Source: Treponema sp. UBA6988
Lineage (GTDB): Bacteria > Spirochaetota > Spirochaetia > Treponematales > Treponemataceae
DNA length: 11,878 nt
Direction of reading: 5' to 3'
NCBI GenBank assembly: GCA_002448445.1
Contig: DJYC01000040.1
Span: 1 to 11,878 of the forward strand
Part shown: positions 1 to 6,735 of the stretch, one piece after another
Layout: every line of letters starts with the position of its first letter
Numbering within the stretch: position 1 is the first letter of the stretch
Made by a program: the position numbers and the translations under genes
The notes under the pieces: generated by a model
What the model was told of the DNA's origin: nothing
The model's database searches: none
Seen by the model: the letters and a program-made list of their open reading frames with translations, nothing else

Positions 1-1637
1 TTACGGATTTCATCTGCAACAACGCTAAAGCCCTTGCCCGCCTCTCCAGCATGGGCTGCCTCGATTGCCGCATTCATTGCAAGAAGGTTTGTCTGCTCTG
101 CTATAGAAGAAATTGCAAGGTTTGCCTCGTGAAGCATCTCTGACTGGTTTTCTATCTGCTTGATACGGTCGTTAACGTCCTGCTGCTTGGAGAATCCCAT
201 CTGGGCGTTGGAGGAAAGGTCCTCGAAAGAAGCCGCCATCTTGTCCACAGACTTGTTTACGGATGAAATGTTTCCAATCATTTCTTCTACGGCCGTAGAT
301 GCCTGGGTAACGCCTGCCGACTGGTTTTCTATAAGGCTGTCCAGGTTTGATATGCTGTCGGAAATCTGTGTAACGATGTCCGCAACGTTGTTAACGCTTT
401 CGCTCTGCGTATTTATCCTGCTGTGGACGGATTCGATGTTTGCAATAATCTGTGTGATTGAGCTTACAGCCTCGCTTGTACCATCGGAAAGCCTCTGACC
501 CGAAGCGTTGAGCTGATTCTTGGAGTCTTTAATCTGGGTAACAATCTGCTGCAGCTTGTCGCAGAAGTGGTCAAAGTGGATGATAAGAAAGCCAATCTCA
601 TCGCGGATCAAAAGCTTTACGCGCTTTGTAAGGTCTGCTTCGCCTGTCTCCAGGTCCTTTAGAACGTTTGTAACGTTGGAAATACGCCACATAAGCCAGC
701 GGACGAACATGCCGCACAATACCATGACGATGATGATGAGTGCGATTACAGACGGAACAACAATCCTTAGAGTCTTGTTGCGGATTGCATTTATGGACTC
801 AATGGACTTTGCCACGAAGAGCATACCAGTAACCTTTCCGTTTGCAGATTTTATAGGAGTATAAATTGTATAATATTTTTGTCCGTGGATAGTGTTCTGC
901 CCCTTGTAGGGCTTGCCGCCAAGAACCATGTCCAGTATTATCTTATTGTCAAGAGGCGTTCCAACAAGAGACCTGCCGTCCTTTTCCTTTAATGTTGTTG
1001 CCACGCGCATGTTGCCGCTAAAGATTGTACACTCTGCATCATAGGAGTCGTGTACAAGGTTTACCAAGCGGCTCGTAGTAAGGTTATAGCCAGAAACCGC
1101 AACGCCTACGGCTTTACCGTTTAGCAAAAGAGGATCTGCCGTGATTATTGCATAGTCAATATTGCCAATCTGCTCAATAGAAAAACTGCTTTTTCCGGTC
1201 AGGGCTTCCTTTACGCAGTCCAGCCGGGCAAGACTTTTTCCGCCGTTAACATTTATGCTTGCCCCAGAAAAAATTTCCCCCTTGCTGTCCGTAACGGCCA
1301 GAAAGTCAGAGGTATGGATTCTGTTCATCTCGGAAACTGTACGGGAAATAACGTGTGTATCCCGTGAGTTAACGGCAGCGACAAGGCCTGTTTCTGCCGC
1401 AAGCCCCTTTGAAATTCCTTGGGCGGACTCACGCCAGCTTTCCAAGGTTGAATTTGTGCCGTATTCGGTAAAATCCAAGCCTTCCGCATAGCTGTTAAGC
1501 AAACCATGGTTAAACAATGCAAGAGAAATACATGCTACCAATACAGAGGTTATAACTACAACGCCACCAAAAATCAATACCATTTTAGTGGCTATTTTCA
1601 TATCCCTACGGGTTGGGTCCCAAACATCCTTCTTCAT
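1..1637 (-). CDS. Methyl-accepting chemotaxis protein, C-terminus beyond the window
   Basis: This is a transmembrane chemoreceptor that should pass ligand occupancy to the CheA/CheW array; 545 codons are visible. The start is ATG at 1635-1637, with AAGGAG five bases upstream. Residues about 19-42 form the first membrane helix. A periplasmic region of about 245 residues follows and looks like a double-Cache sensor fold (it contains GQKYYTIYTPIKSANGKVTG). A second helix lies at about 289-307, then a HAMP-like segment (about 308-360) and the coiled-coil signalling domain. The near-invariant hairpin tip EQTNLLAMNAAIEAAHAGEA begins at residue 514, and the frame leaves the window at VVADEIRK. The descending half of the hairpin and any methylation or CheR-binding tail are not visible. 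It lies 43 bases downstream of the 169-residue gene and probably shares its promoter. The family is certain; the ligand cannot be read from the sequence. Confidence 0.96.
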   Translation of the reverse strand, partial: MKKDVWDPTRRDMKIATKMVLIFGGVVVITSVLVACISLALFNHGLLNSYAEGLDFTEYGTNSTLESWRESAQGISKGLAAETGLVAAVNSRDTHVISRTVSEMNRIHTSDFLAVTDSKGEIFSGASINVNGGKSLARLDCVKEALTGKSSFSIEQIGNIDYAIITADPLLLNGKAVGVAVSGYNLTTSRLVNLVHDSYDAECTIFSGNMRVATTLKEKDGRSLVGTPLDNKIILDMVLGGKPYKGQNTIHGQKYYTIYTPIKSANGKVTGMLFVAKSIESINAIRNKTLRIVVPSVIALIIIVMVLCGMFVRWLMWRISNVTNVLKDLETGEADLTKRVKLLIRDEIGFLIIHFDHFCDKLQQIVTQIKDSKNQLNASGQRLSDGTSEAVSSITQIIANIESVHSRINTQSESVNNVADIVTQISDSISNLDSLIENQSAGVTQASTAVEEMIGNISSVNKSVDKMAASFEDLSSNAQMGFSKQQDVNDRIKQIENQSEMLHEANLAISSIAEQTNLLAMNAAIEAAHAGEAGKGFSVVADEIR

Positions 1638-1680
1638 AAAAACTCCTTAGGATTTGAAAGCAAAACTTGATGCGTTGAGT

Positions 1681-2190
1681 TTACTGTTCAGTCTCCATAT
1701 CCATTTCCATCTCTTCTTCTTCCTTATATACATAGAAGAAACTTACGAAAAATGTCGTACAGTCAGGAACGTGGACAGCCCATTCAACGCCGATGCTCTT
1801 TATGGAAAGCCCCTGCTGAATGGGATTGAGTGTGTCCAGAACGCCACGGGAAATTTCCTTGGCTTCAGAATCCAACGGTTCACCCTTGGACCATTCGCTG
1901 TCCGCCAGGGTTGAAAGGTATTTAAAGACCTGAATTCCTCCGAGCGGAGAAAAACGCTCTATTTCAGGCTTGCGCAGCTGGAATCGGATCTTCAAGTCCC
2001 AGTTGTCCTTGATGATTTTTTCCATCGGATAGCCGTAGTGGATGTTTATATCTTCAAAATCAAGCTCATCGTTAAAAAACTTTGCAAGGCGCTTGCCATA
2101 GCCATAGGATGGAGTAACATTTTCCTTTTCGCCTGTAATGAAATTTTCAGAATCCTGCAGGCAGCGTTCGTATTTTTCTTTGAGTGTCAT
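1681..2190 (-). CDS. Unrecognised 169-residue cytoplasmic protein with acidic tail
   Basis: I do not recognise this family. The protein has no signal peptide or membrane helix and appears soluble. It is rich in aromatic and charged residues in an alternating pattern that suggests mixed alpha/beta structure, for example WDLKIRFQLRKPEIERF and GVEWAVHVPDCTTFFVSFFY. It ends in an acidic, methionine-containing tail (YKEEEEMEMDMETEQ), unusual enough to suggest an interaction surface or a disordered end. The ATG at 2188-2190 is preceded by AGGGAG four bases upstream and by a near-consensus promoter, so the start is well supported. It is the first gene of an apparent two-gene unit with the chemoreceptor gene 43 bases downstream. 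A role linked to chemotaxis is possible from context only. Confidence 0.85.
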   Translation of the reverse strand: MTLKEKYERCLQDSENFITGEKENVTPSYGYGKRLAKFFNDELDFEDINIHYGYPMEKIIKDNWDLKIRFQLRKPEIERFSPLGGIQVFKYLSTLADSEWSKGEPLDSEAKEISRGVLDTLNPIQQGLSIKSIGVEWAVHVPDCTTFFVSFFYVYKEEEEMEMDMETEQ

Positions 2191-2210
2191 AATTCTCCCT
2201 TATTATTCTA

Positions 2211-2239
2211 ATTTTATCACTATACATGGCTATTGTCAA
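2211..2239 (-). promoter_or_regulatory. Strong sigma-70-type promoter for the 169-residue gene and chemoreceptor
   Basis: On the minus strand there is a perfect -35 hexamer TTGACA (2234-2239), a 17-base spacer and the -10 hexamer TAAAAT (2211-2216, one mismatch to TATAAT). The -10 lies about 20 bases upstream of the ATG at 2190, which predicts a short leader. Confidence 0.85.
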
Positions 2240-2290
2240 CTTTTTAGAACAAGTCCATAAAGGTTTACGAATTAAAGCAAATTTAGGAAA

Positions 2291-2360
2291 ACCTACGCCG
2301 CCGTGAAGGCCCTTTAGTACCGCCGCAGGCGGTATGAGCGGCTAGCTAAGGCCGGTGACG
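2291..2360. repeat. GC-rich palindromic block, possible dispersed repeat or structured RNA
   Basis: This short GC-rich island sits in otherwise AT-rich intergenic DNA. Its core is a perfect hairpin of TACCGCC (2318-2324), loop GCA, GGCGGTA (2328-2334). Around it, GGCC at 2308-2311 can pair with GGCC at 2350-2353, and TAG at 2315-2317 with CTA at 2346-2348. GCCGC (2297-2301) and GCGGC (2338-2342) offer an alternative pairing. No U-tract follows on either strand, so it is not a standard intrinsic terminator. It could be a dispersed intergenic repeat, a small structured RNA or the decayed end of a gene. One copy in one window cannot decide. Confidence 0.4.
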
Positions 2361-2420
2361 AAATGGCATGGAATGGATTTGCAAAGAAACAGAATGGTAG
2401 AGCAAAGAGGACTATCGTCC

Positions 2421-2457
2421 AAATAAAAAAAAAGGACCTGGCATAAACCAAGTCCTT
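2421..2457 (-). terminator. Rho-independent terminator after tRNA-Glu
   Basis: On the minus strand AAGGACTTGG (2448-2457) pairs with CCAGGTCCTT (2432-2441) in a 10-base-pair stem with one G-U pair and a six-base loop. The stem runs into a stretch of nine T residues. It begins three bases after the tRNA 3' end and should end the tRNA transcript. Confidence 0.93.
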
Positions 2458-2460
2458 AAG

Positions 2461-2532
2461 CATCTCCTACGGGAATCGAACCCATGTTGACGGGATGAAA
2501 ACCCGTTGTCCTAACCCCTAGACGAAGGAGAC
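2461..2532 (-). tRNA. tRNA-Glu (anticodon UUC)
   Basis: The cloverleaf folds completely. The acceptor is GTCTCCT/AGGAGAT, the anticodon stem ACGGG/CCCGT encloses loop TTTTCAT with anticodon TTC, and the T arm is ATGGG-TTCGATT-CCCGT. The sequence after the acceptor stem, TCGTCTAGGGGTTAGGAC, is typical of bacterial tRNA-Glu. The first acceptor pair is G1-U72 rather than G-C. The discriminator is G and the next bases are CTT, so CCA is not encoded and must be added by nucleotidyltransferase. The gene has its own promoter upstream and terminator downstream. Confidence 0.98.
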
Positions 2533-2556
2533 ATACTCGCTAACTGCGATGTCTGT

Positions 2557-2586
2557 ACTATATCATATACGCTACAAAAATGTCAA
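2557..2586 (-). promoter_or_regulatory. Near-consensus sigma-70 promoter for tRNA-Glu
   Basis: On the minus strand TTGACA (2581-2586) is followed by an 18-base spacer and TATAGT (2557-2562). This places the transcription start about 15-20 bases before the mature tRNA 5' end at 2532, a short leader for RNase P to remove. Confidence 0.85.
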
Positions 2587-2597
2587 TAGGCAAAAGC

Positions 2598-2618
2598 AAA
2601 AAAAAATATTTTTTTTTT
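2598..2618 (-). terminator. A/T-only palindrome overlapping the RelA/SpoT stop codon
   Basis: On the plus strand this reads A9-T-A-T10, an almost perfect A/T inverted repeat. The TAA stop of the RelA/SpoT-TPR gene (2617-2619) lies inside its end. The minus-strand transcript would carry a weak A-U hairpin ending in a U-run. It may act as a weak terminator before the tRNA promoter 12 bases further on, but an A/T-only stem is poor evidence. Confidence 0.3.
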
Positions 2619-3888
2619 ACATTCCCATGTCAAATTTTTTTAGGACCTTTGCCTTGAGTGCCTTTACTTCTTCGTCATTCAGGCCAAGGTTTTCTGCAGA
2701 AGCTATGTCTGCAAGTGATTTTTTGTATTCGCCAAGGTTAAAATACGCAAGTGCACGCCTGTAGTATACATGGCTTTGGAAAGCGTCTATCTCCAGTGAC
2801 TTGTTAAAACATTCGATAGCCTCCTGGTTCTTGTCTTGTACACTGCATACGATTCCCTCGTAATAAAGTGCCCTAAAGCCCTTGGGGTCATCTGCCACGC
2901 TTGCCCTAAAATCCTCAAGAGCCTTGTCGTACATGCTCTGGGCAAAATATGCCATGCCGCGGTGCTTGTAGATTACACCCAGAACAACTGGTGGCGGAGT
3001 TGGCTTGGAATTGATTATTTGCGTGTATATTTCTATGGCTTTGTCAAAGTTTGCAAGGTTGTGCTCGTGGAGTGCGGACAAAACAAGTTCATCTATGCTC
3101 TTTTTGCTGTAAGGAAGGTCGTTCTGGGGTGAATAGATTGCTGCGGAAGCCTTTAGGTCCCTGTTTTCCTGGGGAAGGCCAAATTCCTTGTTGGTAAAAT
3201 CGTCTGCCTTGTTGTAGAAGGTGTTGCGCCTGGTTCCAAGCTCCGACTGCAGCCTGTTCTGGTAGTCACGGATTTCCTGAAAGATTGTGTCTGCAAGGGT
3301 TAAGCTTGCGTTTATAGATGCCAGTTTGCGCCTTAAAGGCTTGTCAAAGGGGTTGAATTCTGATTTATAGATTAGCTCATGCTCCACTTCTGCCCATGCA
3401 TCCTGAAGAATTGTCCTAATTTGTATTTCGCATACAACTTCATCCGGCAGCAGAGGATCAAGTTCTTTTTTGGGCTTACAGTCTTCGGGAATTGCAATAA
3501 GCACATGAACGGACTCGTAGCCAAATTCGCGGAAGGACTGCTGGGCCCCCTTGCGCTCAATTTCCTTGACGTTAAAATAGGTAACAAGCTGCTGCTCCAC
3601 TATGTCCAGGTCTTCCAAAAATGCACATATTACCCGGATTCCAATCATGTCCGTAAGGGTAACGAGGGACTTGCTTTCTGCGGCCTCTTTTGGTTTTTGG
3701 CGGAGTATTTTTTTGTAGTAGCTTGTAAAAGACTTTATGCGGGTCTTGAAGGTTGGAATGGATGCTATTTTTATAGAAGCCTTTAGCTTTGCCTCTATAT
3801 TTGCCAGAACTTCATTAAAAACTGGTGCGTAGCTTTCGTATAATCTTTGTATTTCCAATTTGTTTGGAAGGTCTTGCTGCTCTGTCAC
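2617..3888 (-). CDS. RelA/SpoT-domain (p)ppGpp synthetase fused to TPR repeats
   Basis: This is a predicted cytoplasmic alarmone synthetase that transfers pyrophosphate from ATP to GDP or GTP. The synthetase domain covers about residues 30-210 and keeps the expected motifs: the basic loop TRIKSFTSYYKK (R50, K52, K59), TDMIGIRVIC (D80, R85), FGYESVH (Y124, H128), and EIQIRTILQDAWAEVEHELIYK (E154, R158, D163, W165, E169, H170). No HD hydrolase domain and no TGS/ACT region is present, so it resembles small alarmone synthetases. A linker leads to about four TPR repeats (residues 265-415), such as DKALEDFRASVADDPKGFRALYYEGIV. The start is GTG at 3886-3888; an in-frame TAA lies seven codons upstream and no other start codon falls between, so GTG is the earliest start. 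The ribosome site (GGGA, seven bases away) is weak. It has its own promoter and stands alone. Confidence 0.93.
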   Translation of the reverse strand: MTEQQDLPNKLEIQRLYESYAPVFNEVLANIEAKLKASIKIASIPTFKTRIKSFTSYYKKILRQKPKEAAESKSLVTLTDMIGIRVICAFLEDLDIVEQQLVTYFNVKEIERKGAQQSFREFGYESVHVLIAIPEDCKPKKELDPLLPDEVVCEIQIRTILQDAWAEVEHELIYKSEFNPFDKPLRRKLASINASLTLADTIFQEIRDYQNRLQSELGTRRNTFYNKADDFTNKEFGLPQENRDLKASAAIYSPQNDLPYSKKSIDELVLSALHEHNLANFDKAIEIYTQIINSKPTPPPVVLGVIYKHRGMAYFAQSMYDKALEDFRASVADDPKGFRALYYEGIVCSVQDKNQEAIECFNKSLEIDAFQSHVYYRRALAYFNLGEYKKSLADIASAENLGLNDEEVKALKAKVLKKFDMGM

Positions 3889-3919
3889 AAGCGATTCCCG
3901 CCTTTGTTAGATAATTAAT

Positions 3920-3948
3920 ATTTTATTGTTTTTATTGATGTTGGTAAA
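3920..3948 (-). promoter_or_regulatory. Likely promoter for the RelA/SpoT-TPR gene
   Basis: On the minus strand TTTACC (3943-3948) and TAAAAT (3920-3925) are separated by 17 bases in an AT-rich stretch between the flaA terminator and the GTG start. The -35 is less perfect than in the other promoters here, suggesting moderate expression. Confidence 0.6.
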
Positions 3949-3975
3949 CTTTTGGTTTAATCAGCGTTTTCTTGC

Positions 3976-4008
3976 ATAAAAAAAGCCGCCCGTATTTCAG
4001 GACGGCTT
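3976..4008 (-). terminator. Rho-independent terminator of flaA
   Basis: On the minus strand AAGCCGTCC (4000-4008) pairs with GGGCGGCTT (3983-3991), nine base pairs with one G-U and an eight-base loop. A run of T residues follows immediately (3978-3984 overlapping the stem base). It lies about 40 bases after the flaA stop codon. Confidence 0.93.
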
Positions 4009-4045
4009 CATTCAAGAATTGGCTTGAATCAAGTTACAGCAATAA

Positions 4046-5098
4046 TTACTGTCTTGTTGAACCAGAATCTTCTACACCAGAAGATGTGAATGTGTCTTCA
4101 GTTGCCATCTTCTGCTGTTCGAGGTAGCGGTTAACCTGCTTGTTGCCAAAGCGGCTCATTTCGAGGTTCTGGCGAGCCTTTTCCTTCTTTGTGATGATTC
4201 CCCAGAGGTCTTCGTCTGCGATGTCGCGTTCTGTCTTAAGAACAGCTTCGTCGTAGATAACCTTTACATCCTTGAAGTATCCAACAAAGTTGTCACCAAT
4301 GTCAGATGCATCACGTGTAATCTGGAATCCTGCGAACTTAACATAAGGAGTTCCGCGTGGATAGATTGGGTATACTCTGATTTCGCGTGTGCGTACTTCA
4401 GAGATATAGTCCGGGTTGTTCCACTGGAGCTGCTTCCAACCGTCGAACAAGAGAGATCCCATGTAGTAGCGGCGTTCTACACCGTCGTTGTCCTTAAGAA
4501 GAACATAGAGCTGGTGTGGGAAGTTCATACCCATTGTATAGCAGGAAATTGCCTTGATTGTTCCAACGTTTGTGATCAAACCGTAGCCATCTTCGAAGAG
4601 GTACTTGCCCTTCTGTTCGTCAGTCTGTTCAGCGCGGACACCGTTTTCGTCAGCATCTGCGAGTGGCTCGTAAGCCTGAATGTCGAACGGAGGTACGATC
4701 TTAGCGTTAGCATTGTTGTTCCATGTTGGGAATACAACGCGAACACCGAGTACGTCTGAGCCAGCGAAAGGCTGTTCAGAACCTTCTCTTACGCGAGCGG
4801 CCTTTGTCGTAGACAAAGCAAGAGCCTGTGGGTTCTTTGCTGAAGAGTTCAATACTACTTCCCAGTTAGGGATAGCAAGAGAAGTCTTCATGAGTGATTT
4901 CTGTTCATTGGTGAATGTAGCACCAGCTGCAACAGAATAGTCCATTACAGTTCTGCTGTTCTGTGTGTTTTGACCGTCTGCATTCGGAATGGAGTCAGCT
5001 GTCAACTTTGTAAAGTCGATAAGCGTAGCTTCCTTTGCAAATGCGAATGATCCAACGAGAACCATTGCAGCAGCAGTTAAAATTAAATTCCTCTTCAT
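4046..5098 (-). CDS. flaA: Periplasmic flagellar filament outer-layer (sheath) protein FlaA
   Basis: FlaA is a sheath protein of spirochaete periplasmic flagella; it surrounds the FlaB core and affects filament stiffness and helical shape. The 350 residues agree with the length I recall for treponemal FlaA. A signal peptide at 1-21 (MKRNLILTAAAMVLVGSFAFA) has a standard AFA/K cleavage site, fitting export by Sec to the periplasm. The mature part shows family-like segments: SRTVMDYSVAAGATFTNEQK, WNNNANAKIVPPFDIQAYEP and ITRDASDIGDNFVGYFKDVK. The C-terminus is hydrophilic and Ser/Thr-rich. The ATG at 5096-5098 has a strong AAAGGAG six bases upstream. Its codon choice looks more restricted than in the neighbours, as expected for an abundant structural protein. 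It forms a single-gene unit with its own promoter and terminator, though read-through from the amidase/GerMN genes is possible. Confidence 0.97.
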   Translation of the reverse strand: MKRNLILTAAAMVLVGSFAFAKEATLIDFTKLTADSIPNADGQNTQNSRTVMDYSVAAGATFTNEQKSLMKTSLAIPNWEVVLNSSAKNPQALALSTTKAARVREGSEQPFAGSDVLGVRVVFPTWNNNANAKIVPPFDIQAYEPLADADENGVRAEQTDEQKGKYLFEDGYGLITNVGTIKAISCYTMGMNFPHQLYVLLKDNDGVERRYYMGSLLFDGWKQLQWNNPDYISEVRTREIRVYPIYPRGTPYVKFAGFQITRDASDIGDNFVGYFKDVKVIYDEAVLKTERDIADEDLWGIITKKEKARQNLEMSRFGNKQVNRYLEQQKMATEDTFTSSGVEDSGSTRQ

Positions 5099-5142
5099 TC
5101 GAAGCTCCTTTAATACATTTTTGATGTAGCCTTGTTAGTAAT

Positions 5143-5171
5143 AGTATCTATTAAGAAAGTCATTTTGTCAA
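5143..5171 (-). promoter_or_regulatory. Strong sigma-70-type promoter of flaA
   Basis: On the minus strand there is a perfect TTGACA (5166-5171), a 17-base spacer and GATACT (5143-5148). The leader to the ATG is about 38 bases and includes AAAGGAG at 5105-5111. The elements fit the housekeeping sigma factor and do not resemble a sigma-28 flagellar promoter (TAAA ... GCCGATAA). Confidence 0.87.
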
Positions 5172-5206
5172 CGTTTTTTTGAAAGAATTTGATTTTTTTA
5201 AAATCT

Positions 5207-5220
5207 CTTCAATCTTGAAG
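5207..5220 (-). terminator. Weak hairpin after the GerMN gene, doubtful terminator
   Basis: CTTCAAGATTGAAG is a short inverted repeat (five pairs with a four-base loop) about 12 bases after the GerMN stop. It is followed by AGATTTT and not by a clean T-run. It may slow or partly stop transcription from the five-gene block, leaving some read-through into flaA. Confidence 0.25.
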
Positions 5221-5231
5221 CGCATCAAAAA

Positions 5232-5696
5232 TCAGCTTTTTTCACAGACACTTTTACCGTCAATGTACACCAAAACGGTATTTATTTTTGTGAAGTTCAT
5301 CACAATATTCCTTTTTAAAAGGGATATTCCTGTATTAATATCGGCAGCATCGTCTGAACTCTTTAATGCTCCCTTGCTCAATCCAACGTAGGCCGTTCCG
5401 TCTTCGCCAATGGTAAAGAACTCCAGTGTCGTTTCTCCGGGAAAAAGCTTTTTGTAGCTGTGCGTAAGCGGGCCAAGCAGAAGGTCGTCCACAAAATACC
5501 TTTCCGTACCCTGGGCGGATTCCTTGGGGATGAGACGCTCTTCCGTATAGGTCTTGCCGTTTTCAAAGGATGGAAAGTACATAAGGGCTCTTATTGTCTT
5601 TTCTTTTTTCTGAATTGAAAACAAGGAGATGGCAAAAGCGGCCACTGCAAAGACGGTGCATACGAGTGCGGTAAGAAAATATGGCTTATTTTTCAT
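5232..5696 (-). CDS. Membrane-anchored GerMN-domain protein
   Basis: This is a small protein with one N-terminal hydrophobic helix (about residues 7-27) and a predicted periplasmic GerMN domain (about 68-148). The family signature is visible: DDLLLGPLT (71-78), LFPGETTLEFFTIGEDGTAYVGLS with a gap-free spacing (84-107), and the closing IVMNFTKINTVLVYIDGK (131-148). GerMN domains are named from spore germination proteins but also occur in non-sporulating bacteria, often beside cell-wall hydrolases. The exact biochemical role is unknown. The start ATG (5694-5696) lies inside the end of the amidase gene, an 11-base overlap, and it has only a poor ribosome site, so translational coupling is likely. 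It may anchor, regulate or support the amidase; this rests on context only. Confidence 0.85.
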   Translation of the reverse strand: MKNKPYFLTALVCTVFAVAAFAISLFSIQKKEKTIRALMYFPSFENGKTYTEERLIPKESAQGTERYFVDDLLLGPLTHSYKKLFPGETTLEFFTIGEDGTAYVGLSKGALKSSDDAADINTGISLLKRNIVMNFTKINTVLVYIDGKSVCEKS

Positions 5697-6735
5697 TTTT
5701 TACTGTAAATCCTCTTGAACGTTCAAAATGCGTTACAAACGCTTGGAGTCCATTATATATTCCAAACGTAACTTTTTGCAAGTACTCTTCATCGGCGAGC
5801 AGGACAGCCTCGGTTGGATTTGTTAGGAAGCCTGTTTCCACGAGGACGCTGGGCATGTTTGCGTTCCTCACGACAAACCACTCCTCCGCCTTTATGCCGC
5901 GTGAGGAACTAAGCTTTCCCACCTGGGCCTTAATTCCCTCCGTGATGAATTTTGAGATGAGAACTGATTCGGTAGTATATTCCTCTTCCATTATTGCATT
6001 GACAATCGTGTTTACATCGTTGTCTTCACTTACGTCCTTGTTGAGCACCTTGCGCCTGTAGCCTGGGGAAAGGTACCAGACCTCGTAGCCAGATGCATTT
6101 TTGTCAAGGCTTGCATTCACGTGTATTGAGACATAGACTATGGCCTCGTTGGGTGCAAGTTTTACGGAATTGGCTATTTCGGTACGCTGCCCCAGGGAAA
6201 GGTATATGTCCTTGTCTCTGGTCATGATTATGCGCTTGTCGGGATAGGCCTTTTTGAGGCAGTCGCAGAGCTTGAGGCCAATCTTGAGGTTAACGTCCTT
6301 TTCTACAACCTTGACTGTTTTTCCTTTTATTACGTGGCTTGCGCTTGCACCGTTATCCTTTCCTCCGTGGCCAGGGTCAATGATTATGACTCCGACCTTG
6401 TACTGGCTGAGCGAATCCTGCTCCTTAAAGAAGTTGATGGCTGCCGTCATGAATTTTTCTCCGGCAAAGAGAACCCCATCCTTAAGATAGGGGGCTTTCT
6501 CGTTCATGATGCTGCTGTAGTTTTTTAGTGCAAAATCGCCTCCTGCCTTAAAAGAAATCTGCCGGCCGTTTTTTTCCATTACGCCAGAAAGCGAAAATGG
6601 ATCCCAGTAGACGGTTATGCCTGCTTGTGCGGAACGCTCCAAGAGGTTTACGTCTTTTTGAGAAGTTCCTGCAAAAGATGCAGAAGTCAAAAAGAGGAAA
6701 ATAGTGAATAAAAGCGCAATCCCCTTCCCTTTCAT
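5686..6735 (-). CDS. Secreted N-acetylmuramoyl-L-alanine amidase (Amidase_3 family)
   Basis: This zinc amidase cleaves the bond between N-acetylmuramic acid and the L-alanine of the stem peptide in periplasmic peptidoglycan. Residues 1-22 form a signal peptide (MKGKGIALLFTIFLFLTSASFA). The segment 25-110 is an extra N-terminal domain, perhaps of the copper-amine-oxidase-like type found in such enzymes. The catalytic domain covers about 113-336 and has every expected ligand: H123 in IIIDPGHGGKDNGA, E145 in VEKDVNL, H205 in VSIHVNAS and catalytic E300 in SVLVETGFLTNPTE. It should therefore be active. The start ATG shares four bases (ATGA) with the stop of the ATP-grasp gene, and its own ribosome site is poor, so coupling is likely. 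Likely roles are cell separation or wall remodelling, perhaps around periplasmic flagella; the latter is inference from the nearby flaA. Confidence 0.95.
   Translation of the reverse strand: MKGKGIALLFTIFLFLTSASFAGTSQKDVNLLERSAQAGITVYWDPFSLSGVMEKNGRQISFKAGGDFALKNYSSIMNEKAPYLKDGVLFAGEKFMTAAINFFKEQDSLSQYKVGVIIIDPGHGGKDNGASASHVIKGKTVKVVEKDVNLKIGLKLCDCLKKAYPDKRIIMTRDKDIYLSLGQRTEIANSVKLAPNEAIVYVSIHVNASLDKNASGYEVWYLSPGYRRKVLNKDVSEDNDVNTIVNAIMEEEYTTESVLISKFITEGIKAQVGKLSSSRGIKAEEWFVVRNANMPSVLVETGFLTNPTEAVLLADEEYLQKVTFGIYNGLQAFVTHFERSRGFTVKNEK

Noticed and set aside
160..1491. Three plus-strand open frames of 109-114 codons (from 160, 520 and 1162)
   Set aside because: All are antisense to the chemoreceptor gene, which has a continuous frame with conserved HAMP and hairpin motifs.
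2363..2446. A plus-strand open frame of 27 codons (MAWNGFAKKQNGRAKRTIVQ and so on), open back to a stop at 2315-2317
   Set aside because: It is short and Lys/Arg-rich with a poor ribosome site. Its end is formed by the tRNA terminator read on the opposite strand. It could be a gene remnant, but nothing supports translation.
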